Assembly: GCA_029582165.1 (NCBI GenBank)
Contig: CM055873.1
Location: forward strand, 45,687,295 to 45,751,294
Length of the DNA stretch: 64,000 nt
Reading direction: 5' to 3'
From: Portulaca oleracea
Lineage: Eukaryota > Streptophyta > Magnoliopsida > Caryophyllales > Portulacaceae
Position numbers and translations under genes: made by a program. Below, in pieces: positions 34,329 to 48,134 of this stretch. The notes under the pieces are model-generated. The model made no database searches. It had not been told where the DNA came from and worked only from the letters and a program-made list of their open reading frames with translations. Each line of letters begins with the position of its first letter. The first letter of the stretch is position 1.

Positions 34329-37300
34329 GACACAGGGTGCACCTATCATATGTGTCCTCATAAGGACTGGTTCGAGTCTTATGAGAGTGTTGACACCGGG
34401 GTCGTAGTCATGGATAACGACACAGCCTGCAAGGTTGCAGGAATCGGTAGCATCAAAATCAAGACTCATGATGGCATCATTAGAACTCTCAAGGAGGTTC
34501 GTCATATCCCTAACATGACTCGAAATTTAATTTCTTTGGGTGCTCTTGAAGCTAACGGCTGCAGGTATAAAGGAGAAGATGGTGTTTTGAAAGTGTGCAG
34601 GGGTTCCATGGTTCTTATGAAGGGAATCAGGAAGGGCAGTCTATACATCCTGCAGGGTCTGATGACGAGGATCTGCAACGCGATCCTAAATCTTGATGAG
34701 TCCGACAAAGACAAAAGCGTGGCACATGAGACTAGGCCACATGGCGAGAAGAGAATGTCAATGTTGAGCGAAGGGATACCTTGAAGGCGCAAAGATCGCA
34801 AGTTGGAGTTTTCGATCACCGTGTCTACGGAAAGCAGAAGAGGTTAGCTTTTCAAGGGCTAAACATACAACAACAGGATCCTTGATTATATTCATTCAGA
34901 TTTGTGGGGTCTGCTAGAGTGCCATCACCGGGTGGCAAGCGCTACATGTTGACATTCGTGGATGACTTCTCGAGGAAGACTTGGGTTTTTTCTGCGCACA
35001 AGAATGAGGCATTCTCATATTTCAAGAAGTTCAAAGCTTTGGTGGAGAACCAGACAGGCGGGAAAATCAAGAAACTCGGGGTGATAATGGGTTGGAGTTT
35101 GTTGATTCCGAATTTCTTTCTGCAAGGAGCGTGGGATTGCGAGGCATCGAACCTTGGTGGGTAAGCCTCAAAGAAACGGGTAGCGAGAGAATCAACAGAC
35201 ACTCTTGGAGAAAGCCCAGTATGCTCGAATGCAGGCTTTGGAAGAACAAATCGCTCGGCGAGTGATATCTCTTTGCTACTGTGAACAGATCACCTCGCCT
35301 CTATCGAATACCGATTCCAGAGGAAGTATGGACAGTAATCGATTAATTATTCTAATTTGAGAATTTTTGGATGTCTGTATATGTCCATGTGAATGATGGG
35401 AAGTCGTCTCCCAAAAATTTAAATGCATGTTTCTAGGTTACTGTCCGAGTCTAAGGGATATAGAATGTGGTGTCTGATTTGATGAAAGTTATTCGATCTA
35501 GAGATGTAACCTTTAATGAAGCGCTATGTTATCCGGAATGGAATCTACCGGTACTTGATGATGCAGAAATCGGGAGAAGGATGCAGGAAGAATGGTGTTC
35601 GAGGTGGAGCGTGCTCGAGTGGAGTCTGGAACTGCAATCGGAGCAACCATCGATGCTCGAACCAACTCAGTTGATGAGCTGAGATTGAGGCGAATGTTCC
35701 TCGGTGGAGGAACAACCATGCATGCTAGAGATCGTCCCGGGAGGAGATCGGAGACCAGCGATATAATGAAGAAGATGATGCTATGATTGCTTATGCGTTT
35801 GAGTGTTGCAGAGGAGACTCCTGAAGGTGCCGAACCTTCTACCTATCAGGAGGCCATCTCTTGTCCGAATGCCTCAAATTGGATAGGAGCTATGCAAGAG
35901 GAGATGGAGAGTCTGCAGAAAAATCATACATGGGAGCTATGTGAGTTGCCTAAAGGCGACGAGCTCTTACTCCGAAGTGGGTGTACAAGAGAAAGGAAGG
36001 TATCCCTGGTGTAGAAAGTGCAAGGTGGAAGGCCAGATTAGTGGTAAGGGGTTGCAACCAGAAAGAAGGAATCGATTACAACGAAGTATTCTCGCCAGTC
36101 GTGAGGCATACGTCGATCCGCACCTTGCTTGCCTTTGTTGCTCTATTTGATTTGGAGTTGGAGCAACTTGATGTCAAGACAGCTTTCCTCCATGGCGAGT
36201 TGGAGGAGGAAATATATATGAGGTAGCCAGAGGGTTTCATCATTCCTGGTAAGCAGGAACAGGTATGCAGATTGAGAAAGTCCTTATATGGACTTAAACA
36301 GGCACCCAGGCAGTGGTATAAAAGGTTTGATACCTTTATGGTAGGGCAAGGGTACACAAGAAGTCACTATGATAATTGTGTACTACAGCAATTTGAAGAA
36401 AGGTCTTTCATTTATTTATTATTGTATGTGGATGACATGTTGATTGCCTCCAGGGACATGTCACTAATAAAGAAGCTGAAATCTCAACTCAATCAGGAGT
36501 TTGAGATGAAAGACCTCGGAGCGGCGAAGAAGATTTTGGGTATGGAGATCCAAAGGGATAGAAAGGCAGGGAAGTTGTTCCTGTCTCAGAAGAAATATAT
36601 GGAGAAGGTGTTGGACAGATTCAACATGAGAAATTGTAAAGCAGTTTCAACTCCTTTAGCTGCACACTTAAAGTTATGCAGTGAGAACTGTCTAAATCTG
36701 ATTTGGAGGTAAGGAGGATGTCTAATATTCCTATGCTAGTGCAGTTGGTAGTTTGATGTATGCTATGGTGTGTACTAGACTGACATCCACGCAGCTAGTG
36801 ATTAGTGGTGAGTAGATATATGCAGAATCCAGGGAAGGAGCATTGGGAAGGAGTGAAGTGGATCCTTCGCTATGTAAAGGGTACTTTGGAGAAGGGCATC
36901 CGGTATGATAGAGGTAGTGTTGCAACGTCTGATGTTGTAGGTTATGTTGATGCTGATTATGGTGGAGATCTGGATAGGAGGCCAATTTGTGGTATGTGTT
37001 CATCATGTGTGGAGGAGCAATATCTTGGAAAGCTTCACTTCATTTATAGCGACCACATCTACTACGGAGGTGAATATATTGCTGCTGTGGAAGAGTGAAG
37101 GAGGCCATCCGGTTGAGGATTGGTCATGGAGCTTGGAGTACCACAGGCGAGGCGTGGTTTATTGAACGATCAGTGCTATACATCTGACAAAGAATGACAC
37201 TTATCATTCGAAGACCAAGCATATAAGCGTCAGGTATCACTTCATCAGAGATACAGTTGCTGCAGGAGAGATCGTGGTGAAGAAGGTTCATACTTCTGAT

Positions 37301-37383
37301 AATCCTGCAGACATGTTAACCAAGCCTCTATCTATAGCTAAGTTCGAACATTGTTTGGACTTAGTTGGTGTTCTAAGCATGTG
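34329..37383 (+). pseudogene. Copia pol: protease, integrase, reverse transcriptase, RNase H; broken
   Basis: The protease Asp-Thr-Gly is at 34329-34337. The integrase zinc finger region near 34720-34780 is frameshifted. The integrase core start (FVDDFSR) is near 34960, but much of the rest is missing or scrambled to about 35450. Reverse transcriptase runs about 35830-36700 in several frames with the Tyr-Val-Asp-Asp catalytic site at 36425-36436 intact. RNase H follows to a stop near 37383, again in more than one frame. As read here it encodes no functional polyprotein. Confidence 0.85.
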
Positions 37384-37473
37384 AGAGCCCTGCGGGGCCA
37401 CGCCCTGCGGAGGGGCGTGTTGATGGCGGATCCAAGATGTTTATCTGGATCGATGATTCGTTGATTTTAGTCC

Positions 37474-37484
37474 AAGGTGGAGTT
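37474..37484 (+). promoter_or_regulatory. Polypurine tract of the copia element
   Basis: AAGGTGGAGTT directly before the right LTR, the expected place for the plus-strand primer; it is shorter and less pure than usual. Confidence 0.5.
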
Positions 37485-38048
37485 TGTTAGGAAAGTGTCC
37501 TAAAATCACCAAATCTCTTGATCTCACAATTATTTGTTTCCTAATTGTATTAGGATATTATTTAGGTTTCCTTATTGTGTTGGGTTTCCTAATTGTATTA
37601 GATTCTAAATCTATTTGGAGTGGGAGTCAAGTTAGGTTATAAGGAGTTCTCCCTATAAATAGGGTGTATGTTTCTCCACCAAAAACACATCGGTAAACAC
37701 AGAGCTAGAGAGAGAAAATATTGAGAGAAAGGGGTCTCACCAATATTTTCCCAGTGTATCTGAGAGATTGTGAGTTGAGTGTTGAGAGATTGTTATTGTA
37801 ATCTCCTTTGTGGATCGCATCACACTGTGATAGTGATCGAGTTGTACTCCTCCTTTCTCATAGTGGATTATTTTACATTTGTCGCCGTCAGTGAGTTTTC
37901 TCCGAGTTCTTCGGTTTCCCACGTAATTCTGGTGTTTGATTTTATCGCTTATTTTTCGTTCCTAAATTTTGTCGTAATATCCGTCATCTCGTTTTCGATT
38001 CTATTATTCGCTTCCGCTGTTACCTTGCTACTCACTTTTTCTCTAACA
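37485..38048 (+). repeat. Right LTR of the copia element
   Basis: 564 bp. It differs from the left LTR by about ten substitutions, half of them clustered near 37874-37900, and by several 1-2 base length changes in runs. Confidence 0.95.
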
Positions 38049-38179
38049 GGATCAATAAATTTATATTACATGGTGGAGTTGCCATGCAAGTATATTTGGA
38101 AAACTTCCATGAGATAGTTCCTCGAGTTAAGGCAAAAACATAATTATTAGAAGACCTCACTTAATCGTTATCAATGACC

Positions 38180-39995
<1,816 letters not shown>

Positions 39996-40590
39996 TAAGG
40001 GATGTTGTTTTATGCGGTAGGTTGCGGTGCAGTACCACATCACACCGCACTTTTTAATTTCTACCAAACTTCATTATGCCCCACCACAATTATTATTAGT
40101 ATATCTCTTCACTTCTCTCTCTACTCACTTTTCTCATTTATGTTACACATTCTTTCTCATCACCTACCCCACGTACCATAACTTTCATTACAACTCACCA
40201 CAATTCACCACACTCACACTTTGGGGGTGTTTGGTTGTAAACTTGTTGGGGCAGCTTTTAGTTTTTTGGACATTGTTAGCTTTTTGACCAAAGTGAAAAA
40301 GCTACTTGAGGTGTTTGGTAACAAGTTGTTCATATTAGTTTTTTGGACCCAATAAGCTAGTTTTCAAAAAGCTACTTGAGGAATTTTTTGAGGTAGCTTT
40401 TCACAAAAAGCTAGTTTACCAAACACTTTCCTGCAATCAGCTAACCTAAACAGCTAAAGTCAAAAAGCTAATCCAAAGTACTAAATTTCAAATTACTAAA
40501 CTAACAACTACCAAATTCTGACTAGTTGCCAAAGAATGCCTTTTTCAAATTCCATTGTACTGCACCATTACTATATCACACCAACTGTAT
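39996..40590. mobile_element. Older MITE (47434 family) interrupted by a younger one
   Basis: The left part, TTATGCGGTAGGTTGCGGTG ... CACCGCACTTTTTAATTTC, and the right part, TTTTTCAAATTCCATTG ... GCACCATTACTATATCACACC, follow the intact copy at 47434-47692 in order. They are split by the insertion at 40223-40540. The outer ends are worn. Confidence 0.6.
40223..40540. mobile_element. MITE, 318 bp, nested; TTT flanks
   Basis: The ends GGGGGTGTTTGGTTG and CAACTAGTCAGA-side complement GGCATTCTTTGGCAACT are imperfect inverted repeats. TTT lies on both sides. The interior repeats AAAAAGCTACTTGAGG and AAAAGCTAGTTT words. The split occurs where the host MITE copy at 47434 is continuous. Confidence 0.65.
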
Positions 40591-40872
40591 AAAATAACGG
40601 AGCCAAGAACAAAATATGCAGAAACAAATTTTGGTGGTTTCGCAACTAATGTTTTCATCATTCGACTATCATAGACGTTGCTTTTATCAATAATTTTGTT
40701 GAACATTGAGATACAAGGTCAACCCTAACACATAGGGCAGTCCAAATACTGGTCTAGGAACTTTGTACAAGAAATATCAAAGATTGCCATTGCTAATTGT
40801 TTTTGTACTCAAGTATATATATATACAACAACATGTCGTGGTGTGTTAGACCAATTGCCCTAGTTGATGTTG

Positions 40873-40875
<3 letters not shown>

Positions 40876-40943
<68 letters not shown>
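40876..40943. repeat. (TA)n microsatellite, ~34 units
   Basis: An uninterrupted AT run. Confidence 0.97.
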
Positions 40944-40944
<1 letters not shown>

Positions 40945-41065
40945 CGTGTCTTAAAATCAAGCTCCCTTCTACCTTCGCATTCGAGGACCAACTCCATCCA
41001 ACCCAAGAAAACCTTCACACCTCCAAATAATTAACCCCGCTCCTTTTAAATTATTGTTTATTGTA

Positions 41066-41660
41066 AAGTAAATTACATTTACCCTACTTGACTTATGTGG
41101 TAATAATTTTTGCACACTCGATATTTGAGAAATAATTTTCACCCTATCTGACATTTAAGTGGTCATAAATTTAAAGCTCCTTAGGTATGTTATAATTGAT
41201 TTTTTATTGACTTTTTCGGTGAACTGTAAAAAATAAATATGAAGTGACCTTTATACCCTTGTTATTATTTCCTTTGACTTTCAATTAAATGTGAAATGAC
41301 TTTTGTACCCTTAGTATTAATTGTTATGGCATTTTAAAACACAACCACTCCACTGATTCTTCTCCCCGAACCCCCCCCCCCCATACAGAAAATGAAAATC
41401 TAACCCCTCCCGAACCATCATGTCTGTCTTCTACTCCCCAACATAGTCTTTTCCTTCTCAAATTAAAGGGCAGCATCGTAATTTCACATAGTGATATAGG
41501 GGTATTATTGTATTTTTCCATTTCCGATGACAAGTTACCGGATTCTAACACTAAAAATCACTTTACTAAATGTCAGATAGGGTGAAAATTATTTCTCAAA
41601 TGTTGGGTGTGCAAAAATTATTACCGCATATGTCAGGTAGAGTAAATGTAATTAACTCGC
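41066..41660. mobile_element. MITE family A, copy 2
   Basis: It shares the long end block AATTACATTTACCCTAC(C/T)TGAC and ATTTTTGCACAC with copy 1 at 164-715, inverted at the right end. TTATTGTA flanks it (41058-41065 and 41661-41668), an 8-bp duplication. The outermost bases have diverged. A C run lies at 41372-41382. Confidence 0.75.
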
Positions 41661-41668
41661 TTATTGTA

Positions 41669-42563
41669 TGTATAATACTATTTTTGTTTCTAAATAAATG
41701 TTAATGTGACTAAATTTTAATAATTCATTGCTCATAAATTACAACAAATTATAATATGCCATTACCATCATTAGAAAAATATTACATTATAAATTATAAT
41801 ATGAAATTCGTGAAGAAAATATCTATGGTTGAAGTGGAAGCTAAGCCCCCGAAGCACCTAATCATAAAATGCCTTGTTCTAAAATGTAGGGTAGATTTTG
41901 GTTTTCAGTTAGATGGATAAACAAAAAGTTAAAAATGCACTTTCTACTTTTTTTTTTTTTGTAACCTACTTTTTTGTTTCTTCTTCTTAAAATTTAAATT
42001 TTTTTCTTAATTATTGAAATATTTTTAGAAGATAATTCCCCCGGCCTCAAGTGAGGGCAGACAAGAATGGTGCCGTGCATGTGTCTAATTTGTTAATTTT
42101 ATTAAAACTCTTGTTAAGTTCTTGTCATTTTATTTCAACGTTATCATATGATGACATAATATAATTATGATTAGACTTGACCCACATTCCAAATTTTGTT
42201 TGGTAGCCTATGAATCCATTTCAGCAATATTATTTTCAAAACATGCAAGGTCCCATGCCAACATCAAAATGTGGAGAATTAGTCAAAATTTCAGCCCAAT
42301 TCACAGAAGAAGAAAAAAAAAAGGGAAATTTATGCATATCCTCCTTCATATTTATGATAATTATAAATTCGTTTATGGTATTTTTGAGTTAATATTTATC
42401 CATCCTCAATTTTTGAACTAATTTCATTTAGCTACTTCTCCAATAAATTTAGTAACTTTCTCAGTGAATATATGATATGTGATTTCATCACAATTCACAC
42501 ATTCTTTGGAAAAATTGCTAAATTCACCGGAAAAATAGCTAAATAAAATTGGATCAAAAGCTT
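41669..42563. other. AT-rich intergenic tract, nothing recognised
   Basis: No frame or repeat ends are seen. Confidence 0.4.
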
Positions 42564-42566
42564 AGC

Positions 42567-42826
42567 CACTACTAAAAATATGTGTATTGCAAACCACTTT
42601 TTTCAACTAATTTAAAATGGTTGGAAAAACCAACCATTTTAGCAACCATTTCATATTTCAACTATTTTTCAAAAATTTTATGTGAGAAAAAGAGTTGGAA
42701 ATTCCAACCAATTTTGCTAAAATGGTTGGAAATTTTTCCTACCATCCTTTTTCTTACTATTTGAAATTGGTTGGGAAAATGATTGGAAAAAATGGTTGAT
42801 AATACACATATATATTTTTAGTTGTG
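42567..42826. mobile_element. Mini-CACTA (MITE), 260 bp, AGC duplication
   Basis: The ends are CACTACTAAAAATATGTG and (complement) CACAACTAAAAATATATATG. AGC flanks exactly (42564-42566 and 42827-42829). Inside, AATGGTTGGAAA and CCAACCATTTT alternate in both orientations like CACTA subterminal repeats. It differs from the AACGGTCG family at 16368, so it belongs to a second CACTA lineage. Confidence 0.82.
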
Positions 42827-43115
42827 AGCATGAGTAAATTTTAACTTAAAAACGTAAATGTTAAATTTATAAATGTCATAAACCTGAACGGGATACATGC
42901 AAATTATCGGGAAAAAACATATCCATGCATGCATAGTCATCTGCAAATATTTCCACCCCACCATATGTTGGGACATAATTAGGTATATAATCCACAAATA
43001 CCCCAATTCACTAACATTAATGAACACTATTCAGACAAGATTTAAGTATTTAACTGATAATAATCAAGCAAGAGAAATCCTGAATGAATTGCTAAACATT
43101 AGACTGATTTATTTA

Positions 43116-43322
43116 GGCCGTGTTCTTTTCTGCGGTATTTTGCGGTATGGTGTGGTGTGGTTGAATTGAGATAAGTTATTGGTATGTGGGGTAAATGAGG
43201 AGAGAGAGAATGTAAAAAGTAGAGGAGAAAAGTGAGAAGGGAGAAAAATAATGATTTGTGATAAAGTGTAGCAGAAATAACGGTATAATCACAGTGATAA
43301 CGCTTCTTAATGAAACAGGGCC
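43116..43322. mobile_element. Harbinger-like MITE, 207 bp (family B, copy 3)
   Basis: The left end GGCCGTGTTCTTTTCTGCGG and right end GAAACAGGGCC are inverted, with TTA flanks on both sides (43113-43115 and 43323-43325). The interior matches the copy at 15547 in the same orientation. Confidence 0.82.
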
Positions 43323-43325
43323 TTA

Positions 43326-44302
43326 GGAGGCAAAATATTAAATGTAATGGATTATGGCATTATGCAAAGTACTTAGAGCATGGAGGACATTAGGGGTGGG
43401 GGGGCGCAATTAACGCAACCATAAAACGACGACACTTGTTTAGATAAAGATGTGTATTTGTAGGAAGCCATGCACGTCTTTGATTTAATGTTGGACCCAT
43501 AAATATATGCTGCTAACTTGATAGTTATATATAGTTGCAATTTTGGGAGGTTGAAAATTAAAACGTACGTCCTACTTATTTTCAACTTGATTGAGACTCA
43601 AAGTAGGGCTAAGTTCTTTAGAGAGATAAGTTTCTCATTTTGTTAAACTTATTCAAATGTAGTTGTTTTCAATTAGAATTTTACCCTTCAAGATATACCT
43701 CGTCTCTAAAAAACAGACCCTAAATTAATAATTATTCAACACATGCACTTCCATGGATACTATTAATTATGTCGAGTAATGAGTTACTTCTCGTAACACC
43801 AATTGAATTTGAGAGAGAGAGAGAGAGAGAGGTGCGTTGGGATTCACTCATGAGTAAGAAGCCCCACATCGGAAGATTAAAGTGAAAGGGTGTGGTATAT
43901 ATGATAAGTGAGTTACTCCTATTAACATCAATTGATTTAAGATGAAACCTTACTTAACTTGTCACCATGAACCTTGGTTGAAGTAGGCTTCCGCTTTGGA
44001 TCTCCCCAACAGTGCGTGTGTCGAGAGAGAGAGAGAGAGAGAGATTTCAACATGACATCAAGAAATGTAACAGACAATCTCCTCCTGTTAGGAAAATGAG
44101 GATAAAAGAGAGTAAAAATGGGTAAACCTCACTACACTGCACATCCTACACTTTCTTACTCCACCTCGCCCTATCTCCAAGGAACGGTGTGGAGGAGTAA
44201 GACTCTTATTTACCTTTCGTAACCCCTCTTTACCCCATCTCCCAAGCTGACCCTCAAATTTGACAAACAACATTGAGTCAACCTTTTGCCCTTTACAAAT
44301 GG
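43326..44302. other. Intergenic tract with two (GA)n runs
   Basis: GA runs lie at 43812-43831 and 44021-44043. Between them AGCCCCACATCGGAAGA and AACATCAATTGATTT resemble words found in plant LTR elements, but no LTR pair is visible. Confidence 0.4.
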
Positions 44303-44310
44303 GTTGGGGG

Positions 44311-44782
44311 TAGGGATGGCAATGGGGCGGGAATCCCAACCCGCTGAGCCCCCGCGCTCTAGGGAAAAATCTCCGCCCCCATTGGAGATGGAGACGATGA
44401 TGGGGACGATTTTCCAAAATCCGCTCGGGGACGGGACGGGGATGGGGGCTTTCCCCATCCCCGTCCCCATTTTCCCCACTGGGGTGAATTCCCCGTCCTC
44501 ATCCCCGAAAATGTTAAAATTACCAAATAACCTTTATTCAAATTTAATATATATATTAATGGGAATGACAAAGTAGTAATTTTTCAATTTATTCTCACTT
44601 ATTGATGTATTATTGTTTTATTTTGATGTATTATTACTTGAGCAAGTTAAATATGTTGTATTTTGAACATGTTAAAAACCAGGTTCGATTAAAAACAGGA
44701 TCCGATTAAAATTTAATTAAATTTAGGATAGTTTTAAAAAAAATCTCCATTGGATCCCCGATCCGCCCCGTTGTCATCCCTA
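44311..44782. mobile_element. hAT-like MITE, 472 bp, GGGGA-rich
   Basis: The ends TAGGGATGGCAATGGGGCGGG-type (first 17: TAGGGATGGCAATGGGG) and CCGTTGTCATCCCTA are inverted. The flanks GTTGGGGG and GCTGGGAG agree at 6 of 8. The interior is rich in GGGGACGGG and CCCCATCCCC words; long frames here are by-products of that bias. Confidence 0.75.
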
Positions 44783-44790
44783 GCTGGGAG

Positions 44791-46475
44791 AGCCAGTCTA
44801 CTAATAACTGTAATGGACAATAAATATTATCCTAGATTAAACCAAAATTAAAATATGGGTTTGTGGATAAGACATATATTCTTTCTTATTGAAAAACAAA
44901 TACAATATCAGTTCAATTTCCTTGTCAGGAACTGAATGAAAATAAATTTAATTCTTCCTAGATGGCCGAGCATTATTACATACTTATTATGTAGATTCTT
45001 CTATAATTGATTTGATTGGCCATCATCATCAGATATGATCCCATATCTACTCACTAGATTTTCTTTCTTATATTATTTAAAAGAATGACAGAGAATGCAA
45101 AATGTAATATCACTTAATATCATCAAGTCCCACTTTGATGGACGTGGAAAGCTAACTATGATGCATATGTGCAACAAATGCTAATTTCACGTATGCCCTT
45201 TTTTTTTTTAATATAATTCTCCCAATTTATTTTAATTTATCCAAACTTATTTAAACCTAACACAATTCCCCAAAAAACATACATTCTAAAAACACAATTT
45301 TCCAAAAAAAACATCATAACTTATCCTAACTTATCCATCAAAACCTAAAAATAACATAACCAAATAACAGAGCCGCAAAAAATTTAAATAAAAATTTGAA
45401 TCCATACATAAAAAATAAAATATCACCTAAATAGTATATAGGATATTATCCAATAGTGTGATCCTTTTAATTTGCAACGAAGGTAATTTAATTTATATTA
45501 TTTTACTGGTTAATTTACTGTAAGAGATGCTAAAGCGACTTTGGCCAATGGTATCTCCATCGCTACTGGTAAAAATGGCATATGTACGTAAGATTTGATC
45601 AAGTAAAAACAACCATTTGGGTATTTGGTAAACAATCTATCCAAATTGTTGTTTAGATCTAAAGAGCTAATTTCAAATATGCTGGAAAAAAAAAAGCAAC
45701 CCATTAAAATTGATTTTTTTTTTTGTGAAAATAACCACTTTACGCAAAATTCTCCAAAATTACATACATGTCAGAATGTCATCGTAGGAAAAGAGAATGA
45801 CAAAAGGTATAAATTGAATTCCAACAAATTTCTTATTTAGAAATAACTATGTTTACCTAATCAATTTTTCCAAATAGTCAATCCAAACAATAATACAAAT
45901 GGTCAATCTAAATAATCAATGACAAACGACTATTGCATAAAGTCGAAAACCAATAACCAATGATTGTCTACCAAATAGCATCTATGAGCACATATATATA
46001 AATATATGCACACACACCATGCATTGACAATTTAAAAAAAATACCCACAAGGCTACAATCAGCTTGATAAGAGCACTCCTTATATTTTAAGGATGCATTC
46101 TTTTCAATTTATTTTCTTCATAATAAGTTTAAAAACTAAGTTCAATTGAAGTTTACCTAATATATTCATAATAAGTTATATAGAAATCTCTCACAAAGAT
46201 ATCAAAATAAATTTAAAACAAACTAGAAACTAAATTTAGAATAAATTTAGAATTTAAAAATAAATTCAAAATAAATTAAAGAGAGCATGTCCAAATTTAA
46301 ACCACAAACCTTAACCAATTGTTCTGATATGAAATAAACAACTTAAAACCATATCCATAGGAAATAGTACTATCAACATATCCCAACTATATATGTGTGA
46401 CCTATGCTTGAAGCATCTTATTGAGCTCCTCCTAGCTCCACAAATAATGTAAATTTATCTGGGAATATATTTCAA
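44791..46475. other. AT-rich intergenic tract, nothing recognised
   Basis: Short A-rich direct repeats around 46110-46280 (AAATTTA, AAACTA words). No gene. Confidence 0.4.
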
Positions 46476-46483
46476 TATTTGAA

Positions 46484-46650
46484 GGGGAGTCTTAAAGCAA
46501 CGGTTGAGTTATTGTCGTTTGACTGTGAGATTACGAGTTTGAGTCCTGTAAGCAATCTGTTGCAAAAACAAGGCAAAGTTTACCTACATTACATCTTTGT
46601 AGTTAGACTCTTCTCCGAATCTCGCTTCACGTGGTAGTCTTTTGCATGGA
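46484..46650 (+). mobile_element. Au-type SINE, diverged
   Basis: The unit begins GGGGAGTCTTAAAGCAACGG and carries an A-box-like GTTGAGTTATTGTCG. A B-box-like ACGAGTTTGAGTCC follows, then CAATCTGTTGCAAAAACAAGG and GTTTACCTACATTACATC in the order of the plant Au SINE. The 3' part is worn and no target duplication is clear. Confidence 0.65.
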
Positions 46651-47047
46651 ATGCAATCATGAAAAGGCTAAACATGCGAGTCTATTGAAATACCATTTGC
46701 CAAACAACTTTTTGGTTTATTGAACCACTCAAAAAGAAACCTTAAAAGGTCATTTTTGAGCAATACATCATTCAAAATGTGATTTACAAATAGCCCTATT
46801 GTAGACAAATTGATTTTATGATGTTTTTGTAGGATGTAACAAAAAGTATATATTTCGAAGTTTTAAGATGATCCATTCAAAACTTTGAATAATTGAAGAA
46901 CAAATATTAATGAAACCTCAACTCCTCGAGCTCAACCAATTTCTACTCTTAAAAAAGATATATTCAATACATTCATCTATCAAAGTAAACTCTTGTAAAT
47001 ATTACACATGATATATAATAACGGTACTATTCATTTTCCTATCCTCT

Positions 47048-47209
47048 GGCCCCATTCTTTTGTGCGTTGCGTTACGTTGTGTTTGCATTTATGTTGTGTT
47101 AAGTTGCGGTGTAAATAGTTAAAAAATAATGGTAATTTGCGTTATGTTGCGGTAGGGTTGCGGTAAGTTGTATTACATTTGAATGCGTTAACGCATAAAA
47201 GAACGGGGC
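47048..47209. mobile_element. GCGTTGCGTT-rich MITE
   Basis: The ends GGCCCCATTCTTTTGTGCG and CGCATAAAAGAACGGGGC are inverted. The interior has repeated GTTGCGGT and GCGTTA words. The relic at 9605-9765 is the same unit inverted. Target duplication is not clear. Confidence 0.65.
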
Positions 47210-47433
47210 ATTAATATCGATAGAGAAATGCAACTTCGATCATTATCTTCTGTAATCATCTCGCCTTAACAAAATGGGCTTAAAGACAAAATATAAGGCA
47301 AAAACCATTTGAGGACCCACAAATTTGTGTGAAACAAACAGAAAATGTACAGCGTATATAACATAATCCACTTTACATGGAGAAAGAAAAATAGTATAGC
47401 CTAGGGTAGGCTAGGTGATGAATGAATGCGTTG

Positions 47434-47692
47434 GGCCCCGTTTTTCCATGCGGTAAGTTGCGATGCGGTACCACACCACACCACACTTTTTAATTTTCCA
47501 TCACACTTCACCACAACACACCACAATTATTATCAATATATTTTTTTATTTTTCTCTCTCCTCATTTTTCTCTCATACTTTTCATGTTCTCTCTTAACCT
47601 ACCTCACACACCATAACTTTTACCACAACTTTCACCACACTTTTTCAGATTCCACTGCACCGCACCATTACCACATCACAGCCAACCGGGGC
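47434..47692. mobile_element. GCGGTACCACACC-type MITE
   Basis: The left end GGCCCCGTTTTTCCATGCGG and right end CAACCGGGGC are inverted, with CACCACA-rich and CTCTCTCCTC blocks inside. It is the intact reference for the split copy at 39996-40590. No clear target duplication. Confidence 0.6.
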
Positions 47693-48121
47693 ATGATAAT
47701 ATTTAGGACCACATACAATTTAAAGACACCCCCATGGTTATGGCATGTGGGGATGTTCATGTATGTTAAACCATATGACCATGCATGGACTACATTCTAC
47801 GTCAATTGTTTGCGCAATGTCACATTTTTGTTAAGGGTGTCCATCTTATTAACCACCAGTTTGCTATACTCTTTCAAGGTCCACCATAACCGCCCTATCT
47901 AATTGTTAGTACTCTTTGACTGTTGATCATCTTAATCTGATGTCCACAACATTGATTAATGATAAGGATTTATGAGGGAAAAGTACTATTGAATTTGATC
48001 CATCACTTATGTTGATTGATAACGGTTACTTAGTGGATAATTAAATAACTCGTATTTATATAGAATAGAGTTTTTAGATAACAGAGAATTATATCAATCT
48101 AAGAATGAAAGGAATTGCTAA
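47693..48121. other. Intergenic tract, nothing recognised
   Basis: AT-rich; no gene. Confidence 0.4.
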
Positions 48122-48134
48122 TTGAGTCGAAGTC

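Larger units (their letters stand above)
32809..38048 (+). mobile_element. Ty1/copia LTR retrotransposon, 5.2 kb, complete ends
   Basis: Two LTRs of 572 and 564 bp begin TGTTAG and end CTAACA. GGATC flanks the whole element (32804-32808 and 38049-38053), an exact 5-bp target duplication. An initiator-Met primer site follows the left LTR. Domain order is gag with zinc knuckle, protease, integrase, reverse transcriptase, RNase H, which is the copia order. The LTRs are about 97% alike, so insertion is fairly recent. Nevertheless the coding region is broken into at least eight frames, and the integrase core is shortened. Confidence 0.95.

Noticed and set aside
40797..41030. 77-codon frame with an Ile-Tyr repeat
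   Set aside because: It is the translation of a (TA)n microsatellite.
44088..44576. Four overlapping frames of 70-109 codons on both strands
   Set aside because: They lie over the GGGGACGGG-rich MITE at 44311-44782 and consist of Gly/Pro/Arg repeats.
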